Below are positions 56,224-64,000 of a stretch of 64,000 bases of DNA, one piece after another. The stretch covers positions 2,676,001-2,740,000 of the forward strand of contig NZ_CP127294.1 in assembly GCF_030285625.1 (NCBI RefSeq). The letters are read 5' to 3'. The notes beneath the pieces are model-generated. The model did not search any database and had not been told where the DNA came from. It saw nothing but the letters and a program-made list of their open reading frames with translations. Position numbers and translations under genes: made by a program. The stretch is from Amycolatopsis sp. 2-15. GTDB lineage: Bacteria > Actinomycetota > Actinomycetes > Mycobacteriales > Pseudonocardiaceae. The stretch's first letter is position 1; each line of letters begins with the position of its first letter.

Positions 56224-57750
56224 ATGACTCAGACCGCACCGCGCCGCAAGCTCCCGCTCAAGGAGCGCTACGCGCTGCTCACCCGTGACCTGGACTGGGA
56301 CCCGAGCTACGTCACCAAGGAGCAGCTCTTCCCCTACACCAGCTACGAGGGCATCAAGGTCCACGACTGGGACGGCTGGGAAGACCCGTTCCGCCTCACC
56401 GTGGACGCGTACTACAAGTACCAGGCCGAAAAGGACAAGCGGCTTTACGCCGTGCTCGACGGGTTCGCGCAGAGCCAGGGCCACCTCGGGCTCGCGGACG
56501 CCAGCTACCTCAACGCCATCAAGCTGTTCATCCAGGGCGTGACGCCGCTGGAGTACGCCGCGCACCGGCACTTCGCCTACCTCGCGCGCTACCTCGAAGG
56601 CCCGGCGCCGCGGTTCGCGGCGCTGTGCCAGAGCGTGGACGAGCTGCGCCACTGCCAGACGCAGATCCACACGATCAGCAACTACAACAAGTACTACGGC
56701 GGGTTCCACAGCTGGTCGAAGATGCACGACCGCGTGTGGTACCTGTCCGTGCCGAAGTCGCTGTTCGACGACGCCATGACGGCCGGCCCGTTCGAGTTCC
56801 TGATCTCGATCTCGTTCAGCTTCGAGTACCTGCTCACCAACCTGCTGTTCGTGCCGTTCATGAGTGGCGCGAGCTTCAACGGTGACATGCCGACGATGTC
56901 GTTCGGGTTCTCGGCGCAGTCGGACGAAAGCCGGCACATGACGCTCGGCCTGGAGGCCATCAAGTTCCTGCTGGAGCAGGACGAGGGCAACGTGCCGATC
57001 ATCCAGGACTGGATCGACAAGTGGTTCTGGCGCGCGTACCGGATGTCCGCGCTGGTCGCCGGAATGATGGACTACATGCTGCCGAAGCCGGTGATGAGCT
57101 GGAAGGAGGCGTTCGAGCTCTACTTCGAGGACCAGATGCTCGGCGGCCTCTTCCCGGACCTGGAGTTCTACGGCATCCGCCCGCCGCGCCACGTGCAGGA
57201 CGCGATTGCGGAGAAGGACAAGCTGTCGCACGAGGTCTACAAGGTGCTGCACAACTTCTCCTTCGCGGCTTCGTTCACCACGCAGGCGCCGAACGAGCAG
57301 CACATGAAGTGGCTGGCCGAGCAGTACCCGGAGACGTTCGACCAGCACTACCGGCCCGTGTGGGAGAAGCACCACCGCATCGAGGCCAATGGCGGCCGGA
57401 TGTTCTTCCAGGGCCTCCCGCAGCTGTGCCAGGTCTGCCAGATCCCCATGGTGTTCACGGAAAAGGACGACCCGGGTAAGACGTCTTTCCGCTCCAGCGA
57501 ATTCCGCGACGAGCAGTTCCACACCTGCAGCGAAGGGTGCCAGTGGATCTTCGAGCGCGAGCCGGAGAAGTTCGTGCAGGCGTGGCTGCCCGTGCACCAG
57601 ATCTACCAGGGCAACTGCGGTGGCCCGTCGGTGCCGGAAGTCCTGGAGTGGTACGGGATCCAGGAAGGCGACAACGGGGAGTACAAGGGCTCGCTCGACC
57701 ACAAGTCGTGGATCGGCTGGCACAACGGCGACGTGGAACAGGGAGTGTGA
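56224..57750 (+). CDS. dmpN: Phenol hydroxylase alpha subunit (DmpN type, diiron)
   Basis: 508-residue catalytic subunit. Two EXXH pairs bind the diiron centre: DELRH and DESRH in the four-helix bundle, with further Glu in the TPLEYAAHRHF and FEFLISISFSFEY helices. A C-terminal YHS-type metal domain (CQVCQIPMVF ... HTCSEGCQW) is typical of DmpN rather than of alkane or propane monooxygenases. It hydroxylates phenol, and probably cresols, to catechols in the cytoplasm with O2 and electrons from the reductase. Confidence 0.94.
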   Translation: MTQTAPRRKLPLKERYALLTRDLDWDPSYVTKEQLFPYTSYEGIKVHDWDGWEDPFRLTVDAYYKYQAEKDKRLYAVLDGFAQSQGHLGLADASYLNAIKLFIQGVTPLEYAAHRHFAYLARYLEGPAPRFAALCQSVDELRHCQTQIHTISNYNKYYGGFHSWSKMHDRVWYLSVPKSLFDDAMTAGPFEFLISISFSFEYLLTNLLFVPFMSGASFNGDMPTMSFGFSAQSDESRHMTLGLEAIKFLLEQDEGNVPIIQDWIDKWFWRAYRMSALVAGMMDYMLPKPVMSWKEAFELYFEDQMLGGLFPDLEFYGIRPPRHVQDAIAEKDKLSHEVYKVLHNFSFAASFTTQAPNEQHMKWLAEQYPETFDQHYRPVWEKHHRIEANGGRMFFQGLPQLCQVCQIPMVFTEKDDPGKTSFRSSEFRDEQFHTCSEGCQWIFEREPEKFVQAWLPVHQIYQGNCGGPSVPEVLEWYGIQEGDNGEYKGSLDHKSWIGWHNGDVEQGV

Positions 57751-57751
57751 C

Positions 57752-58072
57752 ATGGCGGTGAAAGCTCTTTACGACTACGACTTCCCGTCGGCCGACCGCG
57801 CCGAGCTCTTCGGCGACGACCAGCTCGTGTACGTGCATTGGGAAGGCAACCCCTTGTTCTGCTCGGCCGCGTGCTTCCGCGTGCCGAAGGCATTGGGCTT
57901 CGGCGAGTTCGTGGAGACGGTCGTCGGCCCCTGGGCCGCGTCCGACCCGGACTTCGACCCGACGGCGGTGCGCGACTGGCGGGTGAACGGCCGGCCACTC
58001 GACGGCTCCGCCGAAGCCCCGCTCACCGAACTCGGCATCGGCCACAAGGCGCTGCTGCAGTTCACCGCCTGA
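57752..58072 (+). CDS. dmpO: Phenol hydroxylase gamma-like subunit (DmpO type)
   Basis: 106-residue subunit between alpha subunit and reductase. Pattern MAVKALYDYDFPSADRAELFGDDQLVYVHWEGN and FVETVVGPWAASDPDF fits the phenol hydroxylase P4 protein. Starts 1 base after the alpha stop. Structural role in the hydroxylase complex by family. Confidence 0.9.
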   Translation: MAVKALYDYDFPSADRAELFGDDQLVYVHWEGNPLFCSAACFRVPKALGFGEFVETVVGPWAASDPDFDPTAVRDWRVNGRPLDGSAEAPLTELGIGHKALLQFTA

Positions 58073-58086
58073 ACGGAGATTTCGTC

Positions 58087-59138
58087 TTGACGACGCACAC
58101 CATCCGCGTGGAACCGATCGGCGCCGAAATCCAGTGCCGGGAGGACCAGACCGTGCTCGACGCGTGCCTGCGTGAGGGCATCTGGCTGCCGCACGCGTGT
58201 ACCCACGGCACGTGCGGCACCTGCAAGGCCCAGATCCTCGACGGTGAGGTCGACCTGGGCGACGCGTCGCCGTACGCGTTGCTGGAAAGCGAGCGCGACG
58301 AGGGTGCCGCGTTGATCTGCGTGGCCCAGCCGCGCGGTGACGTGGTGCTCGAAGGTGAAGTCGACATGGACGAGGGCGTCGGTGTCCACCCGGTGCGCGA
58401 CTTCCGCGCCCGGGTGGACAGCCTCGAGGAGATCGCGCCCGACGTCCGCCGGCTGGTGCTCGCCCTCGACGAACCGATGCGGTTCAACCCCGGGCAGTAC
58501 GTGCTGCTCGACGTGCCGGGCGGGCAGCAGCGACCGTACTCGATCGCCAGCACGCCGTCGAACGGGTCGCTGATCGAGCTGCACCTGAAGCGCTCGGAAA
58601 ACGGGATCGCCACCGACGGCTGGGTGTTCTCCAGCCTGAAGGCCGGCGACGAGGTGACGTTGTCCGGTCCGTACGGCCGGTTCTCGTTCCGTCCACTTCG
58701 GACGCAGCCGATCCTGCTGCTGGGCTCGGGCACCGGGCTGGCGCCGCTGAAGGCGATGATCCGCCACATCGACGAGGACGGCGGCGAGTACCAAGTCACG
58801 CTCTACCACGGCGTGGCCACCAAGGACGATCTCTACGACCGGGAGTACTTCGAGGAGCTCGAAGCGCGCACGGACTGGTTCACCTACCGGCCGGCGCTCT
58901 CGCGCGACGACTGGAACGGCCGGTCGGGGCGGGTTCCGGCGCTGCTGGCCGAGGACTACCCCCGGGCGGGCGGGAACGTCGCCTATATCTGCGGCAGCCC
59001 GGACATGGTCTCGGACACCATGAAGGCGCTGATGAAGGCGCGTTTGTTCCCCGGGACATCTACCGCGAGGACTTCTTCGACTCCGCCGACCGCGCCGCGG
59101 GCACCCACGTGGTGCGCAGTCCGCTGATCAGGCGCTGA
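58087..59138 (+). CDS. dmpP: Phenol hydroxylase reductase (DmpP type), 3' frame interrupted
   Basis: About 350-residue electron-transfer protein. N-terminal plant-type [2Fe-2S] ferredoxin with Cys in CTHGTCGTCKAQ and LICVAQ; FAD domain RPYSIAS; NAD domain GSGTGLAPLKAMIRH and YICGSPDMV. As sequenced it ends at 59127 with an unrelated tail. One base added to the CCCC run 59049-59052 gives the expected RDIYREDFFDSADRA ending and stop at 59138. TTG start with GGAGA 7 bases upstream. It passes electrons from NADH to DmpLNO. Confidence 0.9.
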
Positions 59139-59162
59139 TCCGGCCCCTGTGAAAGGACCGCG

Positions 59163-60263
59163 ATGAAAGTCACCGAAATCGAGGCGATCCCGTTCGCCAT
59201 CCCGTACCGCAAACCCCTGCGGTTCGCGAGTGGCGAGGTGGACACGGCCGCGCACATCCTCGTGCGGGTGCACACCGACGAGGGCCTGGTGGGGATCGCC
59301 GAAGCCCCGCCCCGGCCGTTCACCTACGGGGAGACCCAGGGCTCGATCAAGGCCGTCATCGACTCGGTTTTCGCACCCCAGCTGCTCGGGATGTCGCCAC
59401 TGGCCCGCGAGGCCGTGCACGCCAAACTCGACCGCACGGTGGGGAATCCGGCCGCGAAGAGCGCGATCGACATGGCGCTGTGGGACCTCATCGGACAGAG
59501 CCTCGGCGTGTCCGTGACCGAGCTGCTCGGCGGCTACACCGACCGCATGCGCGTGTGCCACATGGTCGGGTTCGCGCAGCCGGGCGAGATGGTGGACGAG
59601 GCCGAGCGCGTGCGCGACCTCTACGGCATCACGACGTTCAAGGTGAAGGTGGGCCGCAAGCCGATCCGCCTCGACGTGGACGTCTGCCGCGCGCTGCGGG
59701 CCGGGCTCGGCGAAGACGTCGAGCTCTACATCGACGGCAACCGCGGCTGGACGGCCTCGGAGTCGGCCGCCGCGCTGCGGGCGCTCGAGGACGTCGACCT
59801 GCTGTTCGCCGAGGAGCTGTGCCCGGCCGACGACGTGCTCGGCCGCCGGTGGCTCGCCACGCAGAGCCGGATTCCGCTCTACGCCGACGAAAGCGCCACG
59901 CGGCCGGGCGAGGTCACGCGCGAGCTGCTGGCCGGCGCGGCCCACGGCGTGAGCATCAAGACCGCGCGCACGGGCTTCACGTACTCGCAGCGGGTGCTCA
60001 GCCAGTGTTCCGGGCTCGGAGTGGAGGTCGTGCTCGGCAACCAGATCGACGGGCAGATCGGTTCGCTGTGCGCGGCGACGTTCGGGGCCGCGTTCGAGCT
60101 CACCTCCCGGCGGGCGGGTGAGCTGTCGAACTTCCTCGACATGACCGACGACCTGCTCGCCGAACCCCTGCGCATCGAGCACGGCGAGCTGCGCGTGCCG
60201 CAAGGCCACGGCCTCGGCATCCAGCTCGACGAGGACAAGCTCGCGCGCTACCGCCAGGACTGA
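59163..60263 (+). CDS. catB: Muconate cycloisomerase
   Basis: 366-residue enolase-superfamily enzyme of the MLE subgroup. Catalytic Lys pair in FKVKVGRK, metal ligands in DGNRGW, EEL and DES, and SIKTARTG with the opposite Lys. It converts cis,cis-muconate to muconolactone. AAAGGA ribosome site, 24 bases after the reductase. Order catB-catA-catC. Confidence 0.92.
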   Translation: MKVTEIEAIPFAIPYRKPLRFASGEVDTAAHILVRVHTDEGLVGIAEAPPRPFTYGETQGSIKAVIDSVFAPQLLGMSPLAREAVHAKLDRTVGNPAAKSAIDMALWDLIGQSLGVSVTELLGGYTDRMRVCHMVGFAQPGEMVDEAERVRDLYGITTFKVKVGRKPIRLDVDVCRALRAGLGEDVELYIDGNRGWTASESAAALRALEDVDLLFAEELCPADDVLGRRWLATQSRIPLYADESATRPGEVTRELLAGAAHGVSIKTARTGFTYSQRVLSQCSGLGVEVVLGNQIDGQIGSLCAATFGAAFELTSRRAGELSNFLDMTDDLLAEPLRIEHGELRVPQGHGLGIQLDEDKLARYRQD

Positions 60264-60290
60264 TTCCCACCACGAAGAGAGGTATTTGCC

Positions 60291-61136
60291 ATGACTGAAG
60301 TCGTTTCGCCCACAGCCGCAGCTTCGGGTGCGTCGGCGACCGAGCGTTTCCAGGAGCGCGCCAAGAGTTCTGCCGCGTCGGACGCCGCCCGCCTGGACGC
60401 CATCGCGACGGACGCGCTGGCCGCGCTGCACGAGGTCATCCGCAAGCACCAGCTGACCTACGACGAGTACAACGCCTTCAAGGCGTGGCTGATCCGGGTC
60501 GGCGAAGACGGCGAGTGGCCGCTGTTCCTCGACGTGTTCATCGAGCACGAGGTGGAGAAGGTCGCCAACGCCAGCCGCGAGGGGACCGCCGGGAGCATCG
60601 AAGGTCCGTACTATGTGGAGGGTGCGCCGGAGTTCGGCGCGGAAGGCACCCTGCCGATGCGGGACGGCGAGGGCGGGCAGCCGCTGCGCTTCTTCGGCCA
60701 GGCGCGCTCGGTGTCGGGCGAACCGCTCGCGGGCGCTGTCGTGGACTTCTGGCAGGCCGACGACGACGGTCTGTACTCGCAGTTCGCGCCCGGCATTCCG
60801 GAGTGGAACCTGCGCGGCCGCTTCACCACGGACGCCGAGGGCAACTTCTCGATCCACACGATCCACCCGGCGCCGTACCAGATTCCGACCGACGGCGCGA
60901 CGGGCGCGTTGATCGCCGCCGCCGGCTGGCACGCGTGGCGTCCGGCGCACCTGCACATCAAGGTGTCCGCGCCAGGCCACCAGCTGATCACGACGCAGCT
61001 GTACTTCGACGGTGGCGAGCACGTCGGCGACGACATCGCCACGGCGGTCAAGGACGCCCTGATCCTCGCGCCGACAGCGGCTTCCTCGGGTGCGGGCGAA
61101 GAGGTCCGGTACGACTTCGTGCTCGACCCCGCCTGA
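60291..61136 (+). CDS. catA: Catechol 1,2-dioxygenase
   Basis: 281-residue intradiol dioxygenase. N-terminal helical linker domain (about 1-100), then GPYYVEGAPE and PYQIPTD with the two iron Tyr ligands, and HAWRPAHLHIKV with the two His ligands. It cleaves catechol to cis,cis-muconate, the step between the phenol hydroxylase and CatB. Start ATG with GAGAGG upstream. Confidence 0.95.
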   Translation: MTEVVSPTAAASGASATERFQERAKSSAASDAARLDAIATDALAALHEVIRKHQLTYDEYNAFKAWLIRVGEDGEWPLFLDVFIEHEVEKVANASREGTAGSIEGPYYVEGAPEFGAEGTLPMRDGEGGQPLRFFGQARSVSGEPLAGAVVDFWQADDDGLYSQFAPGIPEWNLRGRFTTDAEGNFSIHTIHPAPYQIPTDGATGALIAAAGWHAWRPAHLHIKVSAPGHQLITTQLYFDGGEHVGDDIATAVKDALILAPTAASSGAGEEVRYDFVLDPA

Positions 61137-61143
61137 GGCCGGC

Positions 61144-61425
61144 ATGTTGTTCGCGGTGCGGATGGACGTCGTTCTGCCGCTGGACCTCGACCCCGGGCTC
61201 CGGGATGAGCTGCTGGCGACGGAGAAGGCGTACAGCCAGAAGCTGCAACGGGAGGGGAAGTGGCTCCACCTGTGGCGGGTCGTGGGTGAGTACTCGAACC
61301 TGAGCGTGTTCGACGTCTCGGACAACGGCGAGCTGCACGACCTGCTGTGGAACCTGCCGTTGTTCAAGTACATGAGTGTCAGTGTGACGCCGTTGGCGCA
61401 GCATCCGTCTGCGCTGGCGGGCTGA
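61144..61425 (+). CDS. catC: Muconolactone delta-isomerase
   Basis: 93-residue ferredoxin-like-fold isomerase: MLFAVRMDVVLPLDL, KLQREGKWLHLWRVVGEYSNLSVFDV, LPLFKYMSVSVTPLAQHPS. Full length. It converts muconolactone to 3-oxoadipate enol-lactone. Starts 7 bases after catA; last gene of the operon, followed by a terminator. The next enzymes (enol-lactone hydrolase, thiolase) are not in the window. Confidence 0.94.
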   Translation: MLFAVRMDVVLPLDLDPGLRDELLATEKAYSQKLQREGKWLHLWRVVGEYSNLSVFDVSDNGELHDLLWNLPLFKYMSVSVTPLAQHPSALAG

Positions 61426-61431
61426 GATCTC

Positions 61432-61469
61432 ACGGGCGCGCGGGCCGGTCGTTCGGCTCGCGCGCCCGT
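61432..61469 (+). terminator. Terminator of the phenol/cat operon
   Basis: Perfect 11-bp stem ACGGGCGCGCG / CGCGCGCCCGT, extended by GCC/GGC after a mismatch, starting 7 bases after catC. A promoter begins 2 bases later. Confidence 0.8.
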
Positions 61470-61470
61470 C

Positions 61471-61499
61471 TTGACACGGTTAATCGGGATGATTAGTGT
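61471..61499 (+). promoter_or_regulatory. Consensus promoter of the orphan qcrB operon
   Basis: TTGACA (61471-61476), exactly 17 bases, TAGTGT (61494-61499). The spacer holds TAATC-N5-GATTA. Start point about 61506, leaving a leader of about 160 bases before the ATG at 61668. Confidence 0.7.
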
Positions 61500-61546
61500 C
61501 CTGGTTATGAGGAGCTGTGGGCTGGCTTGTCGTAATCACGTGTCGT

Positions 61547-61559
61547 GAATCTGGATATA
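61547..61559 (+). promoter_or_regulatory. Motif shared with the NDH-2-like promoter
   Basis: GAATCTGGATATA, identical to the reverse complement at 52133-52145. It lies in the leader or at a second promoter of the orphan qcrB operon, followed by AAGTGTCTAG. Candidate operator. Confidence 0.5.
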
Positions 61560-61667
61560 AAGTGTCTAGATTTAGCGCTGTCCTGTGTGGCCGGACGAGC
61601 GAGGTAAACATCGGGCACGCGGTGGCGGTGGACCGGGATCAGGACTCTCGCGGAGAAAGGCTGACGC

Positions 61668-62087
61668 ATGGACGGGGATCCGACCAGAGCCGTGACGGTG
61701 ACGCCGGAGCCGGAGGGGGTGCGGCGGGTGAACGGCCACGCCGTGGTGAAGGACCCGCCACTGGTGGTGCGGATCGATCGGGTGCTCGCCGTGATCGTCG
61801 CCGTGCACTGTGCCGGCGTGGTGGCCCGCGCGGTGGTGCACCCGAGCGTGGCGTCCGTCGGCGTGGCCGCGGGGATCGTGGCGCTGTCGGTGGTCGGGGT
61901 CTGGCGGCACTTCCGCACGCGTGGGCGCCTGGGCGCGGTGTTGCTGGGCGTCACGATGGCCGGGTCGTTCGTGTGCGGAGCGTGGTTGCCGGCGGGGGTT
62001 GTCACAAATGGGGTGCTGTCCGTCGTCGAAGTGTTGGGCGCCGTGTTCGCGGTGGCCGTCCTGCGTAGGCGAGTGAGGATCACATGA
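61668..62087 (+). CDS. Small four-helix membrane protein upstream of qcrB
   Basis: 139-residue membrane protein of unknown family. A polar N-terminus of about 30 residues precedes four hydrophobic segments (about 38-56, 60-78, 87-105, 111-130), with an Arg-rich end. It overlaps the cytochrome b gene by 4 bases (ATGA), so they are coupled. It might help assemble or regulate the cytochrome b, but shows no haem or iron motif. Confidence 0.65.
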   Translation: MDGDPTRAVTVTPEPEGVRRVNGHAVVKDPPLVVRIDRVLAVIVAVHCAGVVARAVVHPSVASVGVAAGIVALSVVGVWRHFRTRGRLGAVLLGVTMAGSFVCGAWLPAGVVTNGVLSVVEVLGAVFAVAVLRRRVRIT

Positions 62088-63688
62088 GCTCACTGACCAG
62101 TCCGACCAAGTCCGACCCGGGCGCGCTCAAGGCCGCCGGCACGGCCGCGAAGGCGGTCGACGACCGCTACCACGTGGCCAAGGGCCTGCGGCACCAGATG
62201 AACAAGGTGTTCCCGACACACTGGTCGTTCCTGCTCGGCGAGATCGGCCTGTACGCGTTCATCGTGCTGCTGCTCAGCGGCGTCTACCTGACCCTGTTCT
62301 TCGACCCGTCCATGGAGACGGTCACCTACCACGGCAGCTTCACCAACATGCAGGGCCTGGAGATGTCGCGGGCGTTCGCCAGCACCCTCGACATCTCGAT
62401 GGAAGTCCGCGGTGGGCTGTTCGTGCGGCAGGTGCACCACTGGGCCGCACTGATCTTCATCGCCGCGATGACCGTGCACATGTGCCGCGTGTTCTTCACG
62501 GGCGCGTTTCGCCGGCCGCGCGAAGCGACGTGGCTGATCGGCGCGACGCTGCTCATCCTCGGCATGTTCGAAGGCTTCTTCGGCTACTCGCTGCCCGACG
62601 ACCTGTTGTCCGGCACCGGCATCCGCGCGACGCTGTCCGGCATCATCCTGTCGATCCCCGTGATCGGCACGTGGATCCACTGGGCCGTGTTCGGCAGCGA
62701 GTTCCCGGGCAACCAGATCATCCCGCGGCTCTACACGGTCCACATCCTGATCATCCCGGGCATCATGCTGGCGTTGATCGCCGCACACCTCGCGATCGTC
62801 TGGTACCAGAAACACACACAGTTTCCCGGGGTGAAGCGTAAGGAAACGAACGTCGTCGGCATTCGCATCTTCCCGGCGTTCGCGCTGAAAGCGGGGGCGT
62901 TCTTCACGATCGTCACCGGCGTGATCGCGCTGCTGGCCGGGTTGTTCCAGATCAACGCCATCTGGAACATCGGCCCGTACAACCCGTCGCAAGTCTCCGC
63001 CGGCTCGCAACCCGACTGGTACCTCGCCTGGGCCGACGGCCTCCTGCGCATCTGGCCCGCCTGGGAAGTCTACCTCGGGAACTACACGATCCCGGCAGTG
63101 TTCTTCCCCGGCGCGATCGGGATGCCGCTGCTGTTCACGCTGCTGCTTTCCTACCCGTGGATCGAACGCCGGCTGTCGAAGGACACGGCGCATCACAACA
63201 TCCTGCAACGCCCGCGCGACGCGCCCGTGCGCACGTCACTCGGCATGATGGCGCTGGGCTTTTTCCTCGTGATCGAGCTGTCCGGCTTCAACGACATCAT
63301 CGCCGACCAGTTCGACATCTCCCTCAACGCCACCACCTGGGCCGGCCGCATCGGCGTGCTGATCGTGCCGCCGCTGGCGTACTTCATCACCTACCGCATC
63401 TGCCTGGGCCTGCAACGCGCCGACCGCGAAGTTCTCGAACACGGCATCGAGACGGGCATCATCACGCGCGCACCCTCGGGCGGCTACCTGGAGATCCACC
63501 AGCCCCTCGGCCCCGTGGACGGCCACGGCCACCCCACCCCCCTCACCTACCAGGGCGCGACGGTCCCCAAGAAGATGAACAAACTCGGCGCCGCCGGCCA
63601 CGGCGTCCCCGGCTCGCTCCTGACGCCGGACCCGCCGGAGGAAACCACCGCGGTCGCCCACGTACGTGCGGGCAAGCACAACCACTGA
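62084..63688 (+). CDS. qcrB: Orphan cytochrome b subunit of the bcc complex (QcrB)
   Basis: 534-residue cytochrome b with about eight transmembrane helices and the long actinobacterial C-terminal tail. His haem ligands are in [10 protein letters not shown] and TVHMCRVF, with further His later ([21 protein letters not shown]). Quinol-site segments [14 protein letters not shown] and [16 protein letters not shown] are intact. QcrB is normally encoded in qcrCAB; here qcrC and qcrA are absent and the partner is a small membrane protein. It is probably a second copy, perhaps inducible or inhibitor-tolerant. Confidence 0.93.
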   Translation: MSSLTSPTKSDPGALKAAGTAAKAVDDRYHVAKGLRHQMNKVFPTHWSFLLGEIGLYAFIVLLLSGVYLTLFFDPSMETVTYHGSFTNMQGLEMSRAFASTLDISMEVRGGLFVRQVHHWAALIFIAAMTVHMCRVFFTGAFRRPREATWLIGATLLILGMFEGFFGYSLPDDLLSGTGIRATLSGIILSIPVIGTWIHWAVFGSEFPGNQIIPRLYTVHILIIPGIMLALIAAHLAIVWYQKHTQFPGVKRKETNVVGIRIFPAFALKAGAFFTIVTGVIALLAGLFQINAIWNIGPYNPSQVSAGSQPDWYLAWADGLLRIWPAWEVYLGNYTIPAVFFPGAIGMPLLFTLLLSYPWIERRLSKDTAHHNILQRPRDAPVRTSLGMMALGFFLVIELSGFNDIIADQFDISLNATTWAGRIGVLIVPPLAYFITYRICLGLQRADREVLEHGIETGIITRAPSGGYLEIHQPLGPVDGHGHPTPLTYQGATVPKKMNKLGAAGHGVPGSLLTPDPPEETTAVAHVRAGKHNH

Positions 63689-63732
63689 TCGCAGTCGCGC
63701 AACCCGGTGTGAAGTATCGATCACCGAAAGTT

Positions 63733-63767
63733 CGCCGGGTTTCCCTGCCGACAAGGGAAACCCGGCG
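63733..63767. terminator. Terminator after the orphan qcrB
   Basis: Perfect 14-bp stem CGCCGGGTTTCCCT / AGGGAAACCCGGCG with a 7-base loop, 44 bases after the stop. May serve the convergent gene as well. Confidence 0.85.
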
Positions 63768-63826
63768 GTGAGCTCGGCCCGCAGTTCCTCGTCGGCCAAG
63801 CCATTCAGCCTGTTCAGCCGATGGTT

Positions 63827-64000
63827 TCAACGCGGTGCAAAACCACGCCCGGTCGCGATGTCGAGTACCTCGACCAGGTGATCCGAGCGCTGCACCGCGA
63901 GCCACAGCAGGGTAGTGGCGCACTACCGGCCCGGCGAACTCGACGACCGTGCGCACGTCCCGCGGCGACCGCGCCCGGACGGTGGCGCCCTCGCGCGTCA
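63827..64000 (-). CDS. Possible partial gene entering from the right edge
   Basis: On the minus strand one frame from the edge reads TVRARSPRDVRTVVEFAGPVV. After a shift at about 63,930 another continues TTLLWLAVQRSDHLVEVLDIATGRGFAP to a stop at 63827. Together they look like the end of a small protein with one frame error, but no family was recognised. 63768-63826 shows nothing. Confidence 0.3.

Overview
The window comes from a high-GC actinomycete. Codons are strongly biased to G or C in the third position, GTG and TTG starts are common, some genes look leaderless, and lipoboxes and twin-arginine signals are frequent. The gene families (ROK, AfsR/SARP, DUF397 with XRE, F420-type oxidoreductases, PaaX, MpaB, LigD polymerase) fit Pseudonocardiaceae, probably Amycolatopsis or a close relative. 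The genus is an inference from gene content. No rRNA, tRNA, CRISPR array, insertion sequence or phage module was seen.

Layout. 1-11.1 kb is a beta-glucan locus: secreted GH16 glucanase, two divergent ROK repressors, an Opp/Dpp-type importer and a GH1 beta-glucosidase. 11.1-13.7 kb holds a decayed SnoaL-like gene, a DUF2306 membrane protein, a cysteine-less Asp/Glu-racemase-fold protein and a dienelactone hydrolase. 13.7-18.5 kb encodes an acyl-CoA dehydrogenase and a two-flavin aryl-CoA monooxygenase/reductase, with RidA and a PaaX regulator opposite. 18.5-29.8 kb is mixed: a miniature P450-like protein, a deazaflavin-dependent reductase, an acyltransferase, a Tat-exported phospholipase C, a broken FAD oxidase, LysR, SulP, MpaB and a stand-alone LigD polymerase. 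29.8-32.8 kb is a compact, unexplained set: methyltransferase, catalytically degenerate pterin-synthase homologue, zinc-less MDR dehydrogenase, and a divergent CDP-alcohol phosphatidyltransferase. 33-45 kb carries an LLM oxidoreductase, an AfsR-type regulator, two surface lipoproteins, a cyclohexadienyl-dehydratase-like lipoprotein and a DUF397/XRE/methyltransferase cassette. 45-52 kb contains MarR-linked redox genes and several damaged genes.

52.2-61.4 kb is a phenol degradation island: NDH-2-like oxidoreductase, LysR regulator, a six-gene multicomponent phenol hydroxylase operon in dmp order, then catB-catA-catC. Phenol would go to catechol, cis,cis-muconate, muconolactone and the enol-lactone; no later genes are in the window. 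61.4-63.7 kb is a separate operon of a small membrane protein and an orphan cytochrome b (QcrB).

At least eight genes need a single-base correction to restore their frame. In seven, the missing base lies in a C or G run of three to five, and in the eighth in a shorter run. This looks more like base-calling error than eight independent pseudogenes. A few loci (SnoaL remnant, IclR remnant, one methyltransferase) carry other damage as well and are probably truly decayed.
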